A stretch of 64,000 bases of DNA from Allolobophora icterica (taxonomy: Eukaryota; Annelida; Clitellata; Crassiclitellata; Lumbricidae). Below, in pieces: positions 19,252 to 32,575 of this stretch; the stretch's first letter is position 1, and each line of letters begins with the position of its first letter. The stretch lies in the NCBI GenBank assembly GCA_963556255.1, contig OY744604.1, positions 77,556,236 through 77,620,235 of the forward strand, in the 5' to 3' direction. The notes under the pieces were generated by a model that ran no database searches, was not told the DNA's origin, and saw nothing but the letters and a program-made list of their open reading frames with translations. Made by a program: the position numbers and the translations under genes.

Positions 19252-20005
19252 TATAGATCTACAAGACACCTGTATCATACATGCAATTCGAAAAACCTAA
19301 TAGGTTATTCATGATTTCTGTTGCTCTTTCTACCACTTACCATACATTTGCCATTATTGTTTCAATATTAATGTCGTAAACGCCTCTGGTACATTTGGAA
19401 TCCAGAATTTTCCAGATTTTATAATCAAGTCAAGCCAGCTACAGCATGTCCCTTTCTTCAGTCATAAATTCAATCAAATTCTCGACTTGCTAATTTGTTC
19501 AGTATCGTCTCCACTTTTCAATAAAATCATATTTAAACTGAACTAACTCTTTGATGACAATCAAATTTTCGTTGAAATTAATTTCAACCAACTCGGCCAT
19601 CTGGACTACAGACACTCGTTTGAGCATGATGCCTTAAAATTCATATTGAAACCTCTGGTTTATTGCGTTTCTACATGTTCAAAAAGCCGTTTCTAAGTTG
19701 CTTTAAATGAGCATCTGAATTTTAAATCGAAGTTAAGCTGGCTGGCTGACGACTAGTTAACTGGCTGTCCGAATAGCTGGCTGACTGGCTCCCAGCTGTA
19801 AAGACTTCATGTCATTCTGGCTGAGTATAAAGTGAGTTACTGACTGACTGACCGACCGACCGTCTGCATTGTCTTGACAAGATGGCTTGTCGATCAGTTT
19901 CATCACAGCAATTGTTTGGTTACTGCTATAGTCTATTCATAGCGATTGCAAAGTAGAGATGTCAGAAGGGATAAAATAAATAAAAAATGTAATGGTAATT
20001 TTCAG

Positions 20006-20080
20006 GAAAGAAAAAACAGACAAAGTAGCAACACAACCACCAACAATGTTTTCAGGAAACGCACCCAATCCAATTGGTGA
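20006..20080 (+). pseudogene. Possible relic of a cytoplasmic tail exon
   Basis: After a TTTTCAG acceptor the frame reads ERKNRQSSNTTTNNVF and stops at 20078. The NRQSS stretch resembles NRQSSQQSS at the start of the ITIM exon of gene 3 (60971). The frame here is phase 0 rather than phase 1; in phase 1 a TAG comes after seven codons. If related, gene 1 has lost its signalling tail. The similarity is short. Confidence 0.25.
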
Positions 20081-21124
20081 CTCAGAAACGACCGAACAAA
20101 TACGGATATGCTAGCAGAACAATTCGGGTGATAATGAAAGTTAACTTATGAAAATGCTGACTTTTATCGTTCTTGACCTGGGTGTCCTCTTGCAAGGTCA
20201 CTTCAGCGGTCAATCACGTCACTTCTTCTGTCACGGACTGCGTATCGTGCAGCCTAAACTGTAGGTTAGCACTAACCTAAGCTGTAGTGTAACAGTAGGC
20301 CTACTGTAAACCTTGTTAGATTTACTCATCCTGACGAGGATTGATTACTATAATTACATTATAGTAGGCCTGCCAAAGTTCAGAACACGACAGCCTCAAT
20401 CGATCCTGAACCGCGTCGGCCTATTCGTGGGCAACCAGCCTAACTACTCGCATTTATCACACAATGCATTGCACTAGCTGACTTAAACCTGGAGCATAAA
20501 GTTCTTCTGGGTATATCAGCGCTTGCCAACCGTCGCAGATAGTCCAAATCGAATCTGTTCCTCCATATAAAGCCTTTGCAGCGATGATCGCATATTCTGG
20601 CAAATCCGAGTATTTCGGCTCTTTGGCTACCATGTGGCAGAACAGTCGATGTTATAGATAGATAGGTTGGTGCATTTGACATAATTAATTGCTCTAATGA
20701 ATGTAAACTAGCTTGTCCTATAAGCTTTTAAATGATATGTCTATCATTATTTGTTGTGTTAATTTTATTTTCTACAAACAGACATGCCATTATAATAAGT
20801 GTGGTACACTGTTACTGTGTGGCTGTTTTTCGTACTTCATGTTATAAAGAAAGTTGGAAGGTGGGATTCTTTAACTTAAGCTTATATCTCACACTTAAAA
20901 GTAAGCAACACATTTTAACTGCGTCGACAGTTTAAACTGGGATATATCGGCTGAAACACAGAGAGAAAATCTATTAAACAGGTAGATTATCGCTGTACAG
21001 GAAATTGGGACTAATTATTATGGCGCCATGTGAGTTGGCTTGCAACAATTCTGTATCTGGCATCATGCATTAAAAAATAATTAAACTTATTTCAGCGATC
21101 GAATGCGTATAGATTAAAAGATGG

Positions 21125-21367
21125 TCATTTTTTATGCAGCCAAGCAACGTAAACTGAATTCACCACAAACAATAATTGGCAGTCTTGACAATCATGGTCA
21201 TCAAAATTAGAATCTTCATAATCGTCATCATCATCGCCTACGCTGTAATCATAATCACCACAATTATCATAGTCATCGTGTCGTCCAGAGTTGATAATTA
21301 ACGTTCCGAGTCCGATTGCCAGAGAGACCAGAGACGAGGCAGAGGAGCTTCTAAAGTTGAATGCCAT
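21125..21367 (-). other. Asp-rich 80-codon ORF, doubtful
   Basis: A minus-strand frame starts MAFNFRSSSASSLVSLAIG, which could pass as a signal peptide, followed by an acidic stretch rich in Asp and Tyr (e.g. VGDDDDDYEDSNFDDHD). The acidic run comes from an ATC/CAT-rich low-complexity tract, so it is probably not a gene. The D2 copy keeps the same frame. Confidence 0.15.
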
Positions 21368-22167
21368 GGTAGTAGGCTAATCCAAGATACCCAAGAAGCC
21401 ACAAAGACCTTAAGACAGGCAATGAAAGATGACAAATTACTGAACTTCGTAAGCAGACAGAAAGAGAGAATTTCAAGGCTCGTACGAACAATTTAATTTT
21501 AAAAAAAGGAACAAAAATTGAGCTGGTTCGAGGTGAGGTAAAGTCCACGTCCAACAGTCCACCACCAATAACGAGCATTGACTACGAATGGCTGCAGTGT
21601 GTGAGCAAGTACAGACCAAATTGGATAAAAAATTATAGGCGTACATTATATCCCATATAATCTATAACAATAATTTTTTCATTTATCTACAACCACTGAA
21701 CAGTTTATTATATTATATATTGATGAAATGAAAAGTGTTGTAGATTATTAGTTAAACGAGACAAATGCATGCACCAAGATTGTCTTACAGTATTGATATA
21801 CACTCGTACTAGATTCAACTACGCAGACACCTACATGTACAGACACTGACACAGACACACACACACACACAAACACACACAAGCACATACACGTTCAGAC
21901 ACCTACATGTACAGGCACTTGCACACACACACAGGCACACACAGACACGTACGCATAAACACATGCGAAAACTACTTCTCATTCGAATTCTGTGTGGAAA
22001 AATTACAGTCTATATCAGATACACGGAATAAAGAGCGTCTTCTATCGCAGAAATTTTTGAAGTATTTCCTCCTTTTCAACCTACCCCACTTCAGGCCATA
22101 TCATTCTGCCAAGTAGCCTCGAGGAAGGTTGACTGGTTGATCAGTTGCTGACCTGCCGTTGTTGCTT

Positions 22168-22323
22168 TTTGTCTTTGGGTGTTCATCAAACTATCTCTGA
22201 TACGAGACTGTAACAAATGTTTGTCTTTGGGTGTTCATCAAACTATCTCTGATACGAGACTGTAACAAATGTTTGTCTTTGGGTGTTCATCAAACTATCT
22301 CTGATACGAGACTGTAACAAATG
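22168..22323. repeat. 52-bp tandem repeat, three copies
   Basis: Three identical, contiguous 52-bp units starting TTTGTCTTTGGGTGTTCATC. Copy number and sequence are the same in D2 (44622-44777), so the triplication predates the segmental duplication. Confidence 0.95.
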
Positions 22324-23504
22324 AACATTTACCTTATATTGCATTATTAATAAAATAGCAAATGTTGTGCATAATACCGTGCTGAACTGCTAACCGATAG
22401 ATCGGGTTTCATACCTTCCCCAGGGCAGAAAGTTATAGAAATTTCGCTTCGTCTTGCGCTCCTAGCGTAATTAGTAATGAAATGAGTACAAAGGCAACGA
22501 GAGAGAAGACTGACCTCCGCCTTCATATGCCGAGGCTATAAATAAGAAGTTAATAACGCTTCATAATTATGTTTGTCTCTCATGATTAGTATAAAAGACT
22601 GTTCTTGATATTCTAATAAAGAAATAAATAATAAAGAATTTTGGCATAAATTTTCCAAACGGATATGCTCTATGTTGAAGGTAGTAGCAACATTACTGAA
22701 TACAAATTCATAATTTTTAATCCAGAAGGTTAAATCCATAATCAGTCATTTATGAAGCAATTATAAGCATTTATGCATCAAACACCGTTTTATACATAAA
22801 TTTTCATGTATGACAGTAGTTGACTATTTAAAGAACATTCGCATTTGCTTTTTAGCTACGACTACTATACATGCAAGTAGCAACTCAATAACAAGACAGA
22901 TTTGTAACGATTATGGCTTTTTTAATATGTTAGAACTAGTTTTTCTTTTTATCCTCTCCTAACTAGCTCTATTCTTTCTGTCTTTCATCTTGTTCTATCT
23001 TTAATTTCTTCCGTCTCTCACAATGTTATGCTTTTCTTTTCTCCTTCACAACTTCTTCTATCCTAATTTTCCGCTCTCATTCTTTATCTCAGTTTTCTTC
23101 CTCCTTTGTTTCGTTTCTATCTTCAATTTTTGTCTCCGGATTTCAATTTGTTACTTTTACAATTATTCTTTCTGTTGCCTTTGAAATTCCATCCGTTGTC
23201 GCCTTTTTTCTATCTATCTCTCGTCTGTTGTCTATGGATTTTCATCACCTGCAGCATCATCTCTATAATGAACGTTGCTGGAGCTCTCGCTACTGGCTCA
23301 GTCTCTCCCGATTTTATTTAAGCAACATGTTTCCTAACGCTTCCAGTAGGCCTAATGCGACTCGATTCAGCACCTTAACAGTTCAGCCTTCTAACCATAC
23401 TTTGTTAAACAGGGTCGACTGGAGAGGTTCCTTGGTCGGGTGGTGCGGGCCGGGTTTCTCCAAGCTGATGGATTGCCTCCACTGTACATGCATATTTCCT
23501 ATAT

Positions 23505-23590
23505 TTTATCAATCAATCACTAAAATTTATATAGCGCCTCTTCAAGATCTTCACTCAGATGCGCTTCCGGTCAAGGCAGGCGGAACAGAA
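23505..23590 (-). mobile_element. LINE/SINE 3' end fragment
   Basis: TTTATATAGCGCCTCTTC followed by CAGATGCGCTTCCGG is, on the minus strand, similar to the GAGGCGCTTTATAAATG 3' terminal hairpin of the LINE tail at 9603. The same type of end occurs at 62258-62345. It is truncated, and the open frame over it is not a gene. Confidence 0.4.
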
Positions 23591-23851
23591 TAGAACAGTC
23601 TTAAGCAGTATGTAGGTCTAAGTTCAGTAATTTTGCAACTAGCGCATTTTTAGCTAAACGTAAAATACAAAGATAAAAACATTTACTTCCGTGTTCCAAA
23701 AAATCTTGTCTAAAAAGTTGAGTCAACATTATATCTACGATTAAACCTGGCCTTGAACTGCGCGACAAAGGGTGAGAAGACACTATAATAAATCATAATC
23801 ATCAATTTAAATTAAGCCTACTACACTCGTTCTCACCCTCCTTACTATTCT

Positions 23852-24005
<154 letters not shown>

Positions 24006-25585
24006 CGAGCGAGCTCAGTCAGTGATTACTTTTGAAATCATATTCAAACAATCAATTTACCCCATATGCAATTTGAACTAGAAATTTTTATTCTTTTGTA
24101 TAAGAGTCGCGCAGCAGTTGGAGTAAAGAACCCAGAACCCCCGCCCCCCATTCTCACTCTAACCCTTTAACTCTTTAGACGTTCCAGAAAGACCCTTCTT
24201 AAATCTAAGGTGGGTTCACTTTATGCAGTTCAAGATAGCCCAGAAGGTAGTAGTCACTCTCACTCGGTTCGAAGGAAGACGACCCCAGGCATGTAGTTGA
24301 CGAGATCGCGTGAGCGGGCGTCGAACTCAGGACTATCAACAGGTAGCTGGTCACCACCCAACGACATCAATAACAGTTGTTGCTTCGTCGAAGGTAGAAA
24401 GACACCACCAGGATTCGATCATGAAAGCAACGACTGACCAAGATTAGTAGGCTCAAGGAGACAGAGCACTGCTCGGTTGACTCAGAATCACGATCGTCAG
24501 GAATTCAGTTAAGCTCAGCGCTCAAACTTGATTAATTCTAATCGACGAGGCGAACTCTCAACCTTCAACGTCACTTTCCACTAGGCCAAAACTCATAACT
24601 ACCTACCCCAGCCTATCTACACGGAGTTCAGTCGATATCAACTTAAACGAAAGTTCTCGGGCTCTCGGCAAAATCCGTCACTGGTCTGCAAGGACAGCTC
24701 CATCTGGCGGCCAAAGACCATCCACAGGCTTTCTACCTCGTCGAAAACACCAACGGAGCTCGCGGCGACAATACTTATCGCTCTCCCTTCCCATTTGAGG
24801 CTGTAGTTCCAAAATTGACCGCTACGGCAGCGCCACTGTCGTTCACTTCCATTGAAGTGAACGAAAATACGGCGACATGCCGAAGGGTAACACCCGCAGA
24901 CAAACCGAAAGAACAAACAAGACAGTCATCATAGACTGTTTTGACATTCGTTACAGTAATAGCTTAAGATTATACTCTCTAGTGAAGTGATGCCTAGGAA
25001 TTTTTTAACAATGGAACATTTAATATTTACCCAATACAATCAGTTCTGCAATGGCACTTTGCCCTTTACGTCTTCACAGATGCATCTTTTAGCAGTTGCT
25101 TCATTTGCATCTGTTAAAATATTAAACTGTGCTCTACTGTTTGCTTCAATTTTAAAGTTGTTTCCATGATAATCAATTGACAGTTTGTTTACAGTATAAA
25201 TAGTGTTTGCGTCCACAGTGTTCTTCGAAAACTGTCTCCACATTAATTAATTTAGTAGAGTTGTTATCCCTTCCGCAGTTCGTAACCGCAACACTTGCCT
25301 TGATTCCTGCTTGATTGTCGGGTGTTACCGTTAGACTGGCGCTACATCGTGCAACAGTGCAAAATCTATAACAGAATTTTGTCGAAATTAGGTCGAATTT
25401 TATCGCTCAGTAACTTATGGTCAAAGCGTTTTCCTTAATGTCTCACAGACTACTCTTGGAAGCAAATTGCTAAGCAAATCCATTAAGGATAGTGCAGTTC
25501 TTGCATGATATTACTAAATCAAAACGTCGTAGTCGCCTTTCAGATGAGTAAGTAATTACCTGAACGATTATTATAGCGCTATGGA

Positions 25586-26356
25586 TAGGGTTGCCAGATA
25601 CATGGGTAGCCAAAGGAGGACATAGGAAGCCGGAAAGGAGGACAAAGGAGGACGCATTGAATGTTTCACTCCGTAGTCAGAGGGTCTCCTAAGTAGGCCT
25701 AACCAAGAAACGAAGTCACATTGAAAACCTGCATGTAAAATCATTTGAGTTTTTTTTATCATAATGTTGCAAAGTATTTATTTAAACAATCATGCAGTTG
25801 CACCTTGACTGCGCGCAGTAGGCCCATTTCTCAACAAACCACAGACGCCGCTCTGCTACTGGAAATAAAATTAGCACTTTGACCATAGATACTATCATTG
25901 TAACATTACTTATGGACTTCATTAGTAACATTAGATTATGGACTTCAAACGTCTGAAAATAGAGCTGCAATAAAAAAATAAATAAGTAGAGGCAGGGGCG
26001 TCTATCCCCCCTAAGTCATTGGAGCAACTTCCCATTTCCCCCCTCTTCTTCCCCCTCCCCTTCCTAACCCCCCTAAAATGGTGACACACACTGACAGATC
26101 TTCCCCCTATTTCTTAGATGGAGCATTTGCTCCAAGGTTTCTATGGTGTAGACGCCCCTGAGTAGAAGGGAATTTAGGGATAACATGCACGTGTAAAGTC
26201 GTTAAAAACGGCCACAGAATAATAGCCAATAGCTCAATACAACAAATATACAAAATGCCGGACATTTTCCAGGTTTTTAGCTTTGCCTGCCGGACAGAGG
26301 ACACGAGGCCAAAAAGGAGGACATGTCCTCCTTTTGCCGGACGTCTGGCAACCCTA
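25586..26356. mobile_element. Non-autonomous DNA transposon with TAGGGTTGCCAGA ends
   Basis: TAGGGTTGCCAGA at 25586 and TCTGGCAACCCTA ending at 26356 are exact inverted repeats, and TA flanks both ends. Inner repeats of AAGGAGGACA lie near both termini (also as TGTCCTCCTTT). A TA target site would fit Tc1/mariner-like or related elements, but no transposase is present. It contains a nested MITE (25993-26160). Confidence 0.75.
25993..26160. mobile_element. hAT-type MITE nested in the TIR element
   Basis: Same family as 19083-19251: ends CAGGGGCGTCTA and TAGACGCCCCTG, flanked by AGTAGAGG and AGTAGAAG (7 of 8 bases). It inserted after the surrounding TIR element. Confidence 0.9.
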
Positions 26357-26655
26357 GCCCAACACTTGCAGACTTTCAAAGTTTGTTTTGTGAATATCGG
26401 TCTTAAACCTTTTTAAATGGAATCTAGTTGTAGGCCTACTTCTGATGAAGGCTTCAAATACATCGCGCTTACATTGGGAGCAGAAATGATTAGCAGTCGA
26501 TTAGCAGAAATTATATATTAAATTTTATTAAAACACGTTTTATTAGGCTAGAAATGTAACGTGACCATAAGCCTACATCCTATTTACGTCACTGTAGGCA
26601 CTAGTACGCAAAGAATAACTATCAGCAGCATCACAAAACTGGTGTGATCGAATAC

Positions 26656-28143
26656 CAGTGTTATTTTCGTTCCTAAAATCATTTTAGTTTTAGTTTCTAT
26701 TTCTGTCAGGTGTCAATCATTTCTATTTAGTTTTAGTTTTAGTTTTTTAGTTTTCAATCATTTTCGTTTCTATTTCGTTTCTATTCCTGAAATCATTTTA
26801 GTTTTAGTTTCTATTTCTGTCAAGTGTCAATCATTTTAGTTTTAGTTTTAGTTTTTTAGTTTTCAATCATTTTCGTTTCTATTTCATTTCTATTCCTGAA
26901 ATCATTTTAGTTTTAGTTTAGTTTCAGTTTCTCAAAAACAAATCATTTTAGTTTTCGTTTTTCAAATCATTTTAGTTTTAGTTTTCGTTTTTCACATCAT
27001 TTTACTTTAAATGTAAGTTCTGAAAAAGTAGGTTAGCTTACCTTTGATGAAGAAGAAATTACTTGAGACCCTTATTAGCGGGACTTAGGTCCCTTCAGCT
27101 ACCCCAGTTGTGCCCATCCGAGCATTCATAGTGTAAGACGATTTATCATTTATGTATAACGTGTACTGTAAACGTGTTGATGGACCAATAAACTGGTGGT
27201 TATGGTTATGGTTATGATAAAGTTGGTTATAGACTCTAATCGCTTTATATATTCTGTAGAATCAGTCGTGTATGAGGTTCTTTTCTTGAAATGCAGGCAT
27301 CCAGAGTCTGTATTGACGGGCTCTCCCTATCCTCCAATTTACGCTTAGACTGTGTTCTCTTGTTTCTACCTTCCTTTGAATTTAAGAGTGTGTGAACCTC
27401 GGCATGGTTATGACCTATGTGCGTTTTAAGATTTGTTGGATTTTTACCTGCAATAAAAAATTACAAAATATGTTTCTTATTGTGATTACTATATTTTCAC
27501 GTACTAAAGTAAGGGTGTGTAGCCAAAAGACGGATGCGGAAAAAGTAGCGAGTATGATGCGTAAATTGCGTAGATATACGTACCAGCTATGCGAACACCA
27601 CACGGCTCTCCTTTGTCATTCAGAACTGTAGGCCCCTACATCGGCTTTTGTCGTTATCTTCTTCATATATAAAGTAATCCCATACAATACTTTCGCGTAG
27701 GTCTACCGGATAAAAGCTTTACTAGACTCATTATTAATAAGAAATTTCGTAAACATGCACCCACAGTTTGACATAAATTGTAGACCGCAAACAGGAATAA
27801 TTTTAGATATGTAGACATGCGCCGTTCAACTGCCGCGCCGATAATTTAATAAAAGAGATGGGCCGCCTTGGTTGGATTTTCATTTTCGAATCTTGTTTTT
27901 AATAAAATACATGGTTGGATTTTCAATACTTTTCGTTCCAAAAATCATTTTCGTTTTAGTTTTTATTAGTTTTACATCCATTCTTTTTCGTTTTTATTTA
28001 GTTTTCGTTTCCAAAATCTTTTTCGTTTTCGTTTTTATTTCGTTTCCATTTCTAAAATCTTTTTCGTTTTAGTTTTCGTTTTCGTTAACGATTGACTTTT
28101 CTTTTTCGTTTTTATTTCGTTTTCGTTAACGATAACATCACTG
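26656..28143. mobile_element. hAT-type element with TTTTAGTTTTAG subterminal arrays
   Basis: Starts CAGTGTTATTTTCGTT and ends AACGATAACATCACTG, flanked by a perfect 8-bp duplication TCGAATAC (26648-26655 and 28144-28151). The first 350 bp are repeats of ATCATTTTAGTTTTAG with TCTATTTCTGTCAGGTG spacers; the last 200 bp repeat TTTTCGTTTTCG. It is 1.49 kb, with no transposase frame seen. A retroposon-like segment with (GGTTAT)n lies inside at about 27090-27215. Confidence 0.9.
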
Positions 28144-28271
28144 TCGAATACCCAATTGGATCCTTGTGGATCATACAGTTACAGGCATACTATAAGCAGC
28201 GTATGAATTTGAAAACACAGGCTGTTAATGCTAAAACCATGCAATGTTAAGCGTCACATTATTTTCAGAAC

Positions 28272-28341
28272 GCTCTCGCGGACTCCCGCCATATCCTTCG
28301 CGGACCCCAGGGGTCCGCGGATCACAGTTTGAAAAACTCTG
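28272..28341. mobile_element. Solo end of a hAT element
   Basis: GGGGTCCGCGGATCACAG then TTTGAAAAACTCTG matches the well-known hAT (Charlie-like) terminus CAG-GTTTTTCAAACTGTG-TCCGCGG on the other strand. I find no opposite end. The fold-back element begins directly after it. Confidence 0.5.
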
Positions 28342-31115
28342 GCTTACAGCATCATGTAAAGGTGTGTTATAAATTATGCACATAAAAATTCTGAAAGGAC
28401 TACTGGATAAAAACTGGACACATGCAATACTGAGAGAAACTTAAGAGCTTGTCTAATGTTCTGAAAAATGTCCAGTGGTATTGCTTGAGCTCATGTTGCT
28501 TACAGCATCATGTAAAGGTGTGTTATAAATTATGTACATAAAAATTCTGAAAGGACTACTGGATAAAAACTGGACACATGCAATACTGAGAGAAACTTAA
28601 AACGATATTTAATTGTTTGTAGTCTTTTCTCAACACAAGTCAAAGATACAGATATTCATGTTAGTTACTGACAATTCCTTGAATTTGACTAAGTCTAGGA
28701 TCAGAAAGGAAGTGACCAATTGTGACTTAATAGAAATTCCTAGTGCAACAAGTATACTTGTAACACATATAATTGTATATACAGGCTGTTTAGGATGGGT
28801 CAATGGGTAGTCCAGACTTTTAGGTTACTGACTGTTATTACCCAGACCTGATATAGGTAGATGGCCGTTGTAAGCCCGACCTATATAAAATTTATGAAGC
28901 AGTATGCTAGAATAAACTTGAAATTATTCCCATTGCTACACACATATCTATTTAGTGTATGAACTATTTGGCTGTGCAGTTAACAATTTGCAAGCTCTCT
29001 TTTTTATATAAAGCACTGAATTAGAGAATTCCTGGGTCTCAAAGAACAATGATAATACTAAATTGTTCAATGTTTATCTTATACCATTTACATTACTTTT
29101 AAGTTCTTGGTTTTAATTTTCATTATTGGTTGAGCTTGCATTTTTAAAACTGCTGGCAGGCATTGGCAATTTTACTGGATTCAGCAAAGCCACCACCGAC
29201 AGAGAAAGTTTGTGTTTATTTTAAACTTGCTTTTCTGTGTTTTTCAGAATGCAGTAGTAGCTTTTGCCAGAAGATAATTTTGCAAGTCACTGGAGATATG
29301 CTTATCCTCTGCTGCTTGTTTGTTTCTCCTAGCAAACCTATATTGAGCCTTTGCATATCTTTTGGCTTCATAAATTGGTCTTTGCCTGGGCCTACAAACT
29401 GTTTCATCATGGACTGCTATAGACTTTGTGCTTGAGATCAGTGAGTTGATCATCCCAGTAATGTTTATAGTAAAGACCAGAAGTCAGGAGGCAATGCTTG
29501 TGTCCAGCCCAACACAATTCCTAAACTATTTTGTATAGAACGAATTTGTATCATTACCACATTGACAGGTGCAACCCACTGCACAGTTTGTGCACATATT
29601 AAGGTAACCGATATCAGATAGATACACATTTGTAGCATAATAGTATGACTATGAGATAAGGTCAGTTTTAACCTATCTCAACCATTTCTGCTTATGTTTT
29701 AGGAGCATGGCCTATCACAGTCACTTTTAAAACTGGTAGGCAGTCAGAAAGTTGTAGCACCAGTGGTAGGTGATCTGAGAGATTTATGATTCGGATACAT
29801 GTTGAGCAGATTAAGCATCTTGGCATCATTCCCTGCAGTAGTTGATGCCAGTGGAGCTCCTTGCCATAAACTTAGTATTTTTGGGGCACCTTGAGATCTA
29901 CGCAGTTTTGAATTGGTACCTTGATACCAATATAAAGAAAGTTATGTTCCTCACGGCCATATGACTGCTACACAAAACATACATTAGTGCACTGCAATGA
30001 GATTAAGGCAAAATTCATTCTAGCATTTTTTTCATAGATTGTATATATGCGTCTGGCTTAATAAGGTCAGCTACCTATTTCAGGTCTGGGTTATATCGGT
30101 CGGTAGCCTATAATGTCTGTACTAACCATTCACCCATCCTAAAGAGCCTGTATATATATATATGTATACTAATGTGCCTTAAAAAATTCTAGTTACAATT
30201 GGTAATTCTGTTACATTGCGGTTGGTAGCTTCTTTCCTCTTCTTGGAGTACATAAGATTAATGGAGTTGTCACTACCTTGGTTAAAACATTTTATCTTGA
30301 CACCATTTTGCAAGAATGCTACAAACTATTGATATATTGACATATTAAGTGCATGAGAGTATGTGTTTTTTTAACTACAAGATTGCAGCCAGTAGTGCTT
30401 CAGAACATGTATATATGTTTCACTGCATTTAAACATGTTAAACTTGTAACCAAAAATAAGTAAATAATGTAAATGGTATAAGATGAACATTGAGCAATCA
30501 GTATTATCATTGTTCCTTGAGACCCAGCCAATCTCTAATTCAGTATATTATATAAATAAAAGAGTTTGAAAATTGTTAACTGCACAACCAAATATTTGAT
30601 ACACTTAGTTGATATAATTGTGTAGCAATGGGAATAATTCTGAGTTCTACTTCTAGCATATTGCTTCATAAATTGTATATAGGTCGGGCTTACAACGGCC
30701 ATCTACCTATTTCAGGTCTGGGTAATAACAGTCAGTAACCTAAAAGTCTGGACTACCCATTGACCCATCTTAAACAGTCTGTATATACAGGTATACGGGT
30801 TACAAGTATACTTGTTACACTAGGGATTTCTATTAAGTTACAATTGGTCACTTCCTTTCTGATCCTAGACATAATGAAATTCAAGGAATTGTCACTACCT
30901 TACTATCTTCATCTCTGACTTGTGTTGATAGAAGACTACAAGCAATTAAGCATAGTATTAGGTTTCTCTAAGTATTGTATGGGTTCAGTTTTATCCAATA
31001 GTGCTTTCAGAAGTTTCATGTACATAATTCATAACACCCCTTTACATGATGCTGTAAGCGACATGAGCTCAAGCAATACCACTGGATATTTTTCAGAATA
31101 TTATACAAGCTCAAA
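28342..31115. mobile_element. Fold-back element with long inverted arms
   Basis: The left arm (about 28440-29130) and right arm (about 30430-31115) are diverged inverted repeats of roughly 690 bp. Shared landmarks are GCTTACAGCATCATGTAAAG, AGGTCGGGCTTACAACGGCC and ACCATTTACATTA with their complements. The left end has a 156-bp tandem duplication (28342 and 28498). A diverged direct copy of part of the right arm lies at about 30005-30290. The loop shows a minus-strand segment (about 29450-29160) reading YEAKRYAKAQYRFARRNKQA, faintly like the linker before the reverse transcriptase of LINEs. No target duplication found. Confidence 0.6.
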
Positions 31116-31559
31116 GAATTTTATGTCATCAATTTGTTTCGGTTTGAAAACAATTGAGGTTTTTACGCTATACTAAATTAGACCAGTCATTGATTTACAT
31201 TGATTTGTGAATGTTACTCCACAAAGAAATATGATGTTCAGTCAGAGCTTGTCACAAAGCGTGTCCCTTTTATTTCCAACATTATTTGTATTACTCCACC
31301 ATCTAATTTGCAACACAAAATAGCGATGCTTTCTTTGACAATCATACTGATAATGAACTTAAAAACAAGATTACAAATAGTAATCTTGTTATAGAGGGAA
31401 TTTCCTATGGCACAGTTTTATAACTAAGGTAATTTAAGAATAGCCTTGCTATTCGTTCAAGTGAAAAGTATTTTATATATTATCGACATTGCGTAGCATA
31501 TGCTCGTGAATATAGCAATAACTTATGTTGCACATGCCTTTATATGTAATTTTTATTTA
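31116..31559. other. No feature seen
   Basis: AT-rich sequence between the fold-back element and a dispersed repeat; the short frames present have no recognisable similarity or splice context. Confidence 0.5.
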
Positions 31560-31735
31560 ATTTATTATTATTATATTTGTATTTTTTTACCCCGAGGTAA
31601 ACAGGATCCCTCAGGGACTTCAACATTTTTTAAAGCGTAGACTTGTCTGGAATGGTTCCTATTTTCTATGTCTAAATTTGTGAAAATACTCATAAAGGCC
31701 AGCGCGTTGAAACGTAATTGTAATTATTATTATTA

Positions 31736-31786
<51 letters not shown>

Positions 31787-31810
31787 TTATTATTATTATT
31801 ATGTTTTTAT
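31560..31810. repeat. Dispersed repeat with (TTA)n array
   Basis: TTTTTTTACCCCGAGGTAAAC and GATCCCTCAGGGAC match the repeat at 1921-2000, followed by a TTA array at about 31725-31803. In both places the segment sits beside the microsatellite. Confidence 0.6.
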
Positions 31811-31832
31811 TATTTATTTCTGATATCATGAC

Positions 31833-32077
<245 letters not shown>

Positions 32078-32414
32078 TTGCTCCACAGTACTTACGTGAT
32101 CTGTTTCAACGGCCTCATTCTGCTGCTTCGCTGCGTCGTCTCCGATCTTCTGATCGTCTTGACCTCTTAGTTCCTCGTGTTAGGACAACTATGGCTCAGT
32201 CCAGGTCCTTTACCTGCATAGGTCCCTCACTTTGGAACCTACTTCCTCCTTCTGTCCGCACCACCATTCTCTCTGGTAGCGTTGCTTCTTCCTTTTCTCA
32301 CCTTAAATCCTGCTTTTTCTCTCGAGGTCTCGCGCACTGGGAGCGCCTCTGAATGGTATATGCCGTGAGAGGCGCTTTATAAATGCCCATATACAATACA
32401 ATACAATACAATAC
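32078..32414 (+). mobile_element. LINE 3' end, D2 copy
   Basis: Identical in layout to 9603-9939: the IGPSLWNLLPPSVR C-terminal motif, a stop at 32350-32352, the GAGGCGC hairpin and the (ATACA)n tail. The upstream poly-Leu frame joined to it comes from the CTA array, not from the LINE. Confidence 0.75.

Positions 32415-32575
<161 letters not shown>

Noticed and set aside
21125..21367. Asp-rich secreted peptide candidate
   Set aside because: The acidic run arises from a CAT/ATC low-complexity tract and there is no promoter or conservation evidence; kept only as a doubtful entry.
23228..23593. 121-codon frame (also at 45682-46047)
   Set aside because: Composition is unremarkable and its end runs into a LINE/SINE-type tail; judged chance.
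24638..24916. 92-codon minus-strand frame in a GC-richer patch (also at 47112-47390)
   Set aside because: No recognisable domain or splice signals; the neighbouring TCGAACTCAGG hints at an old SINE, but no A box could be placed.
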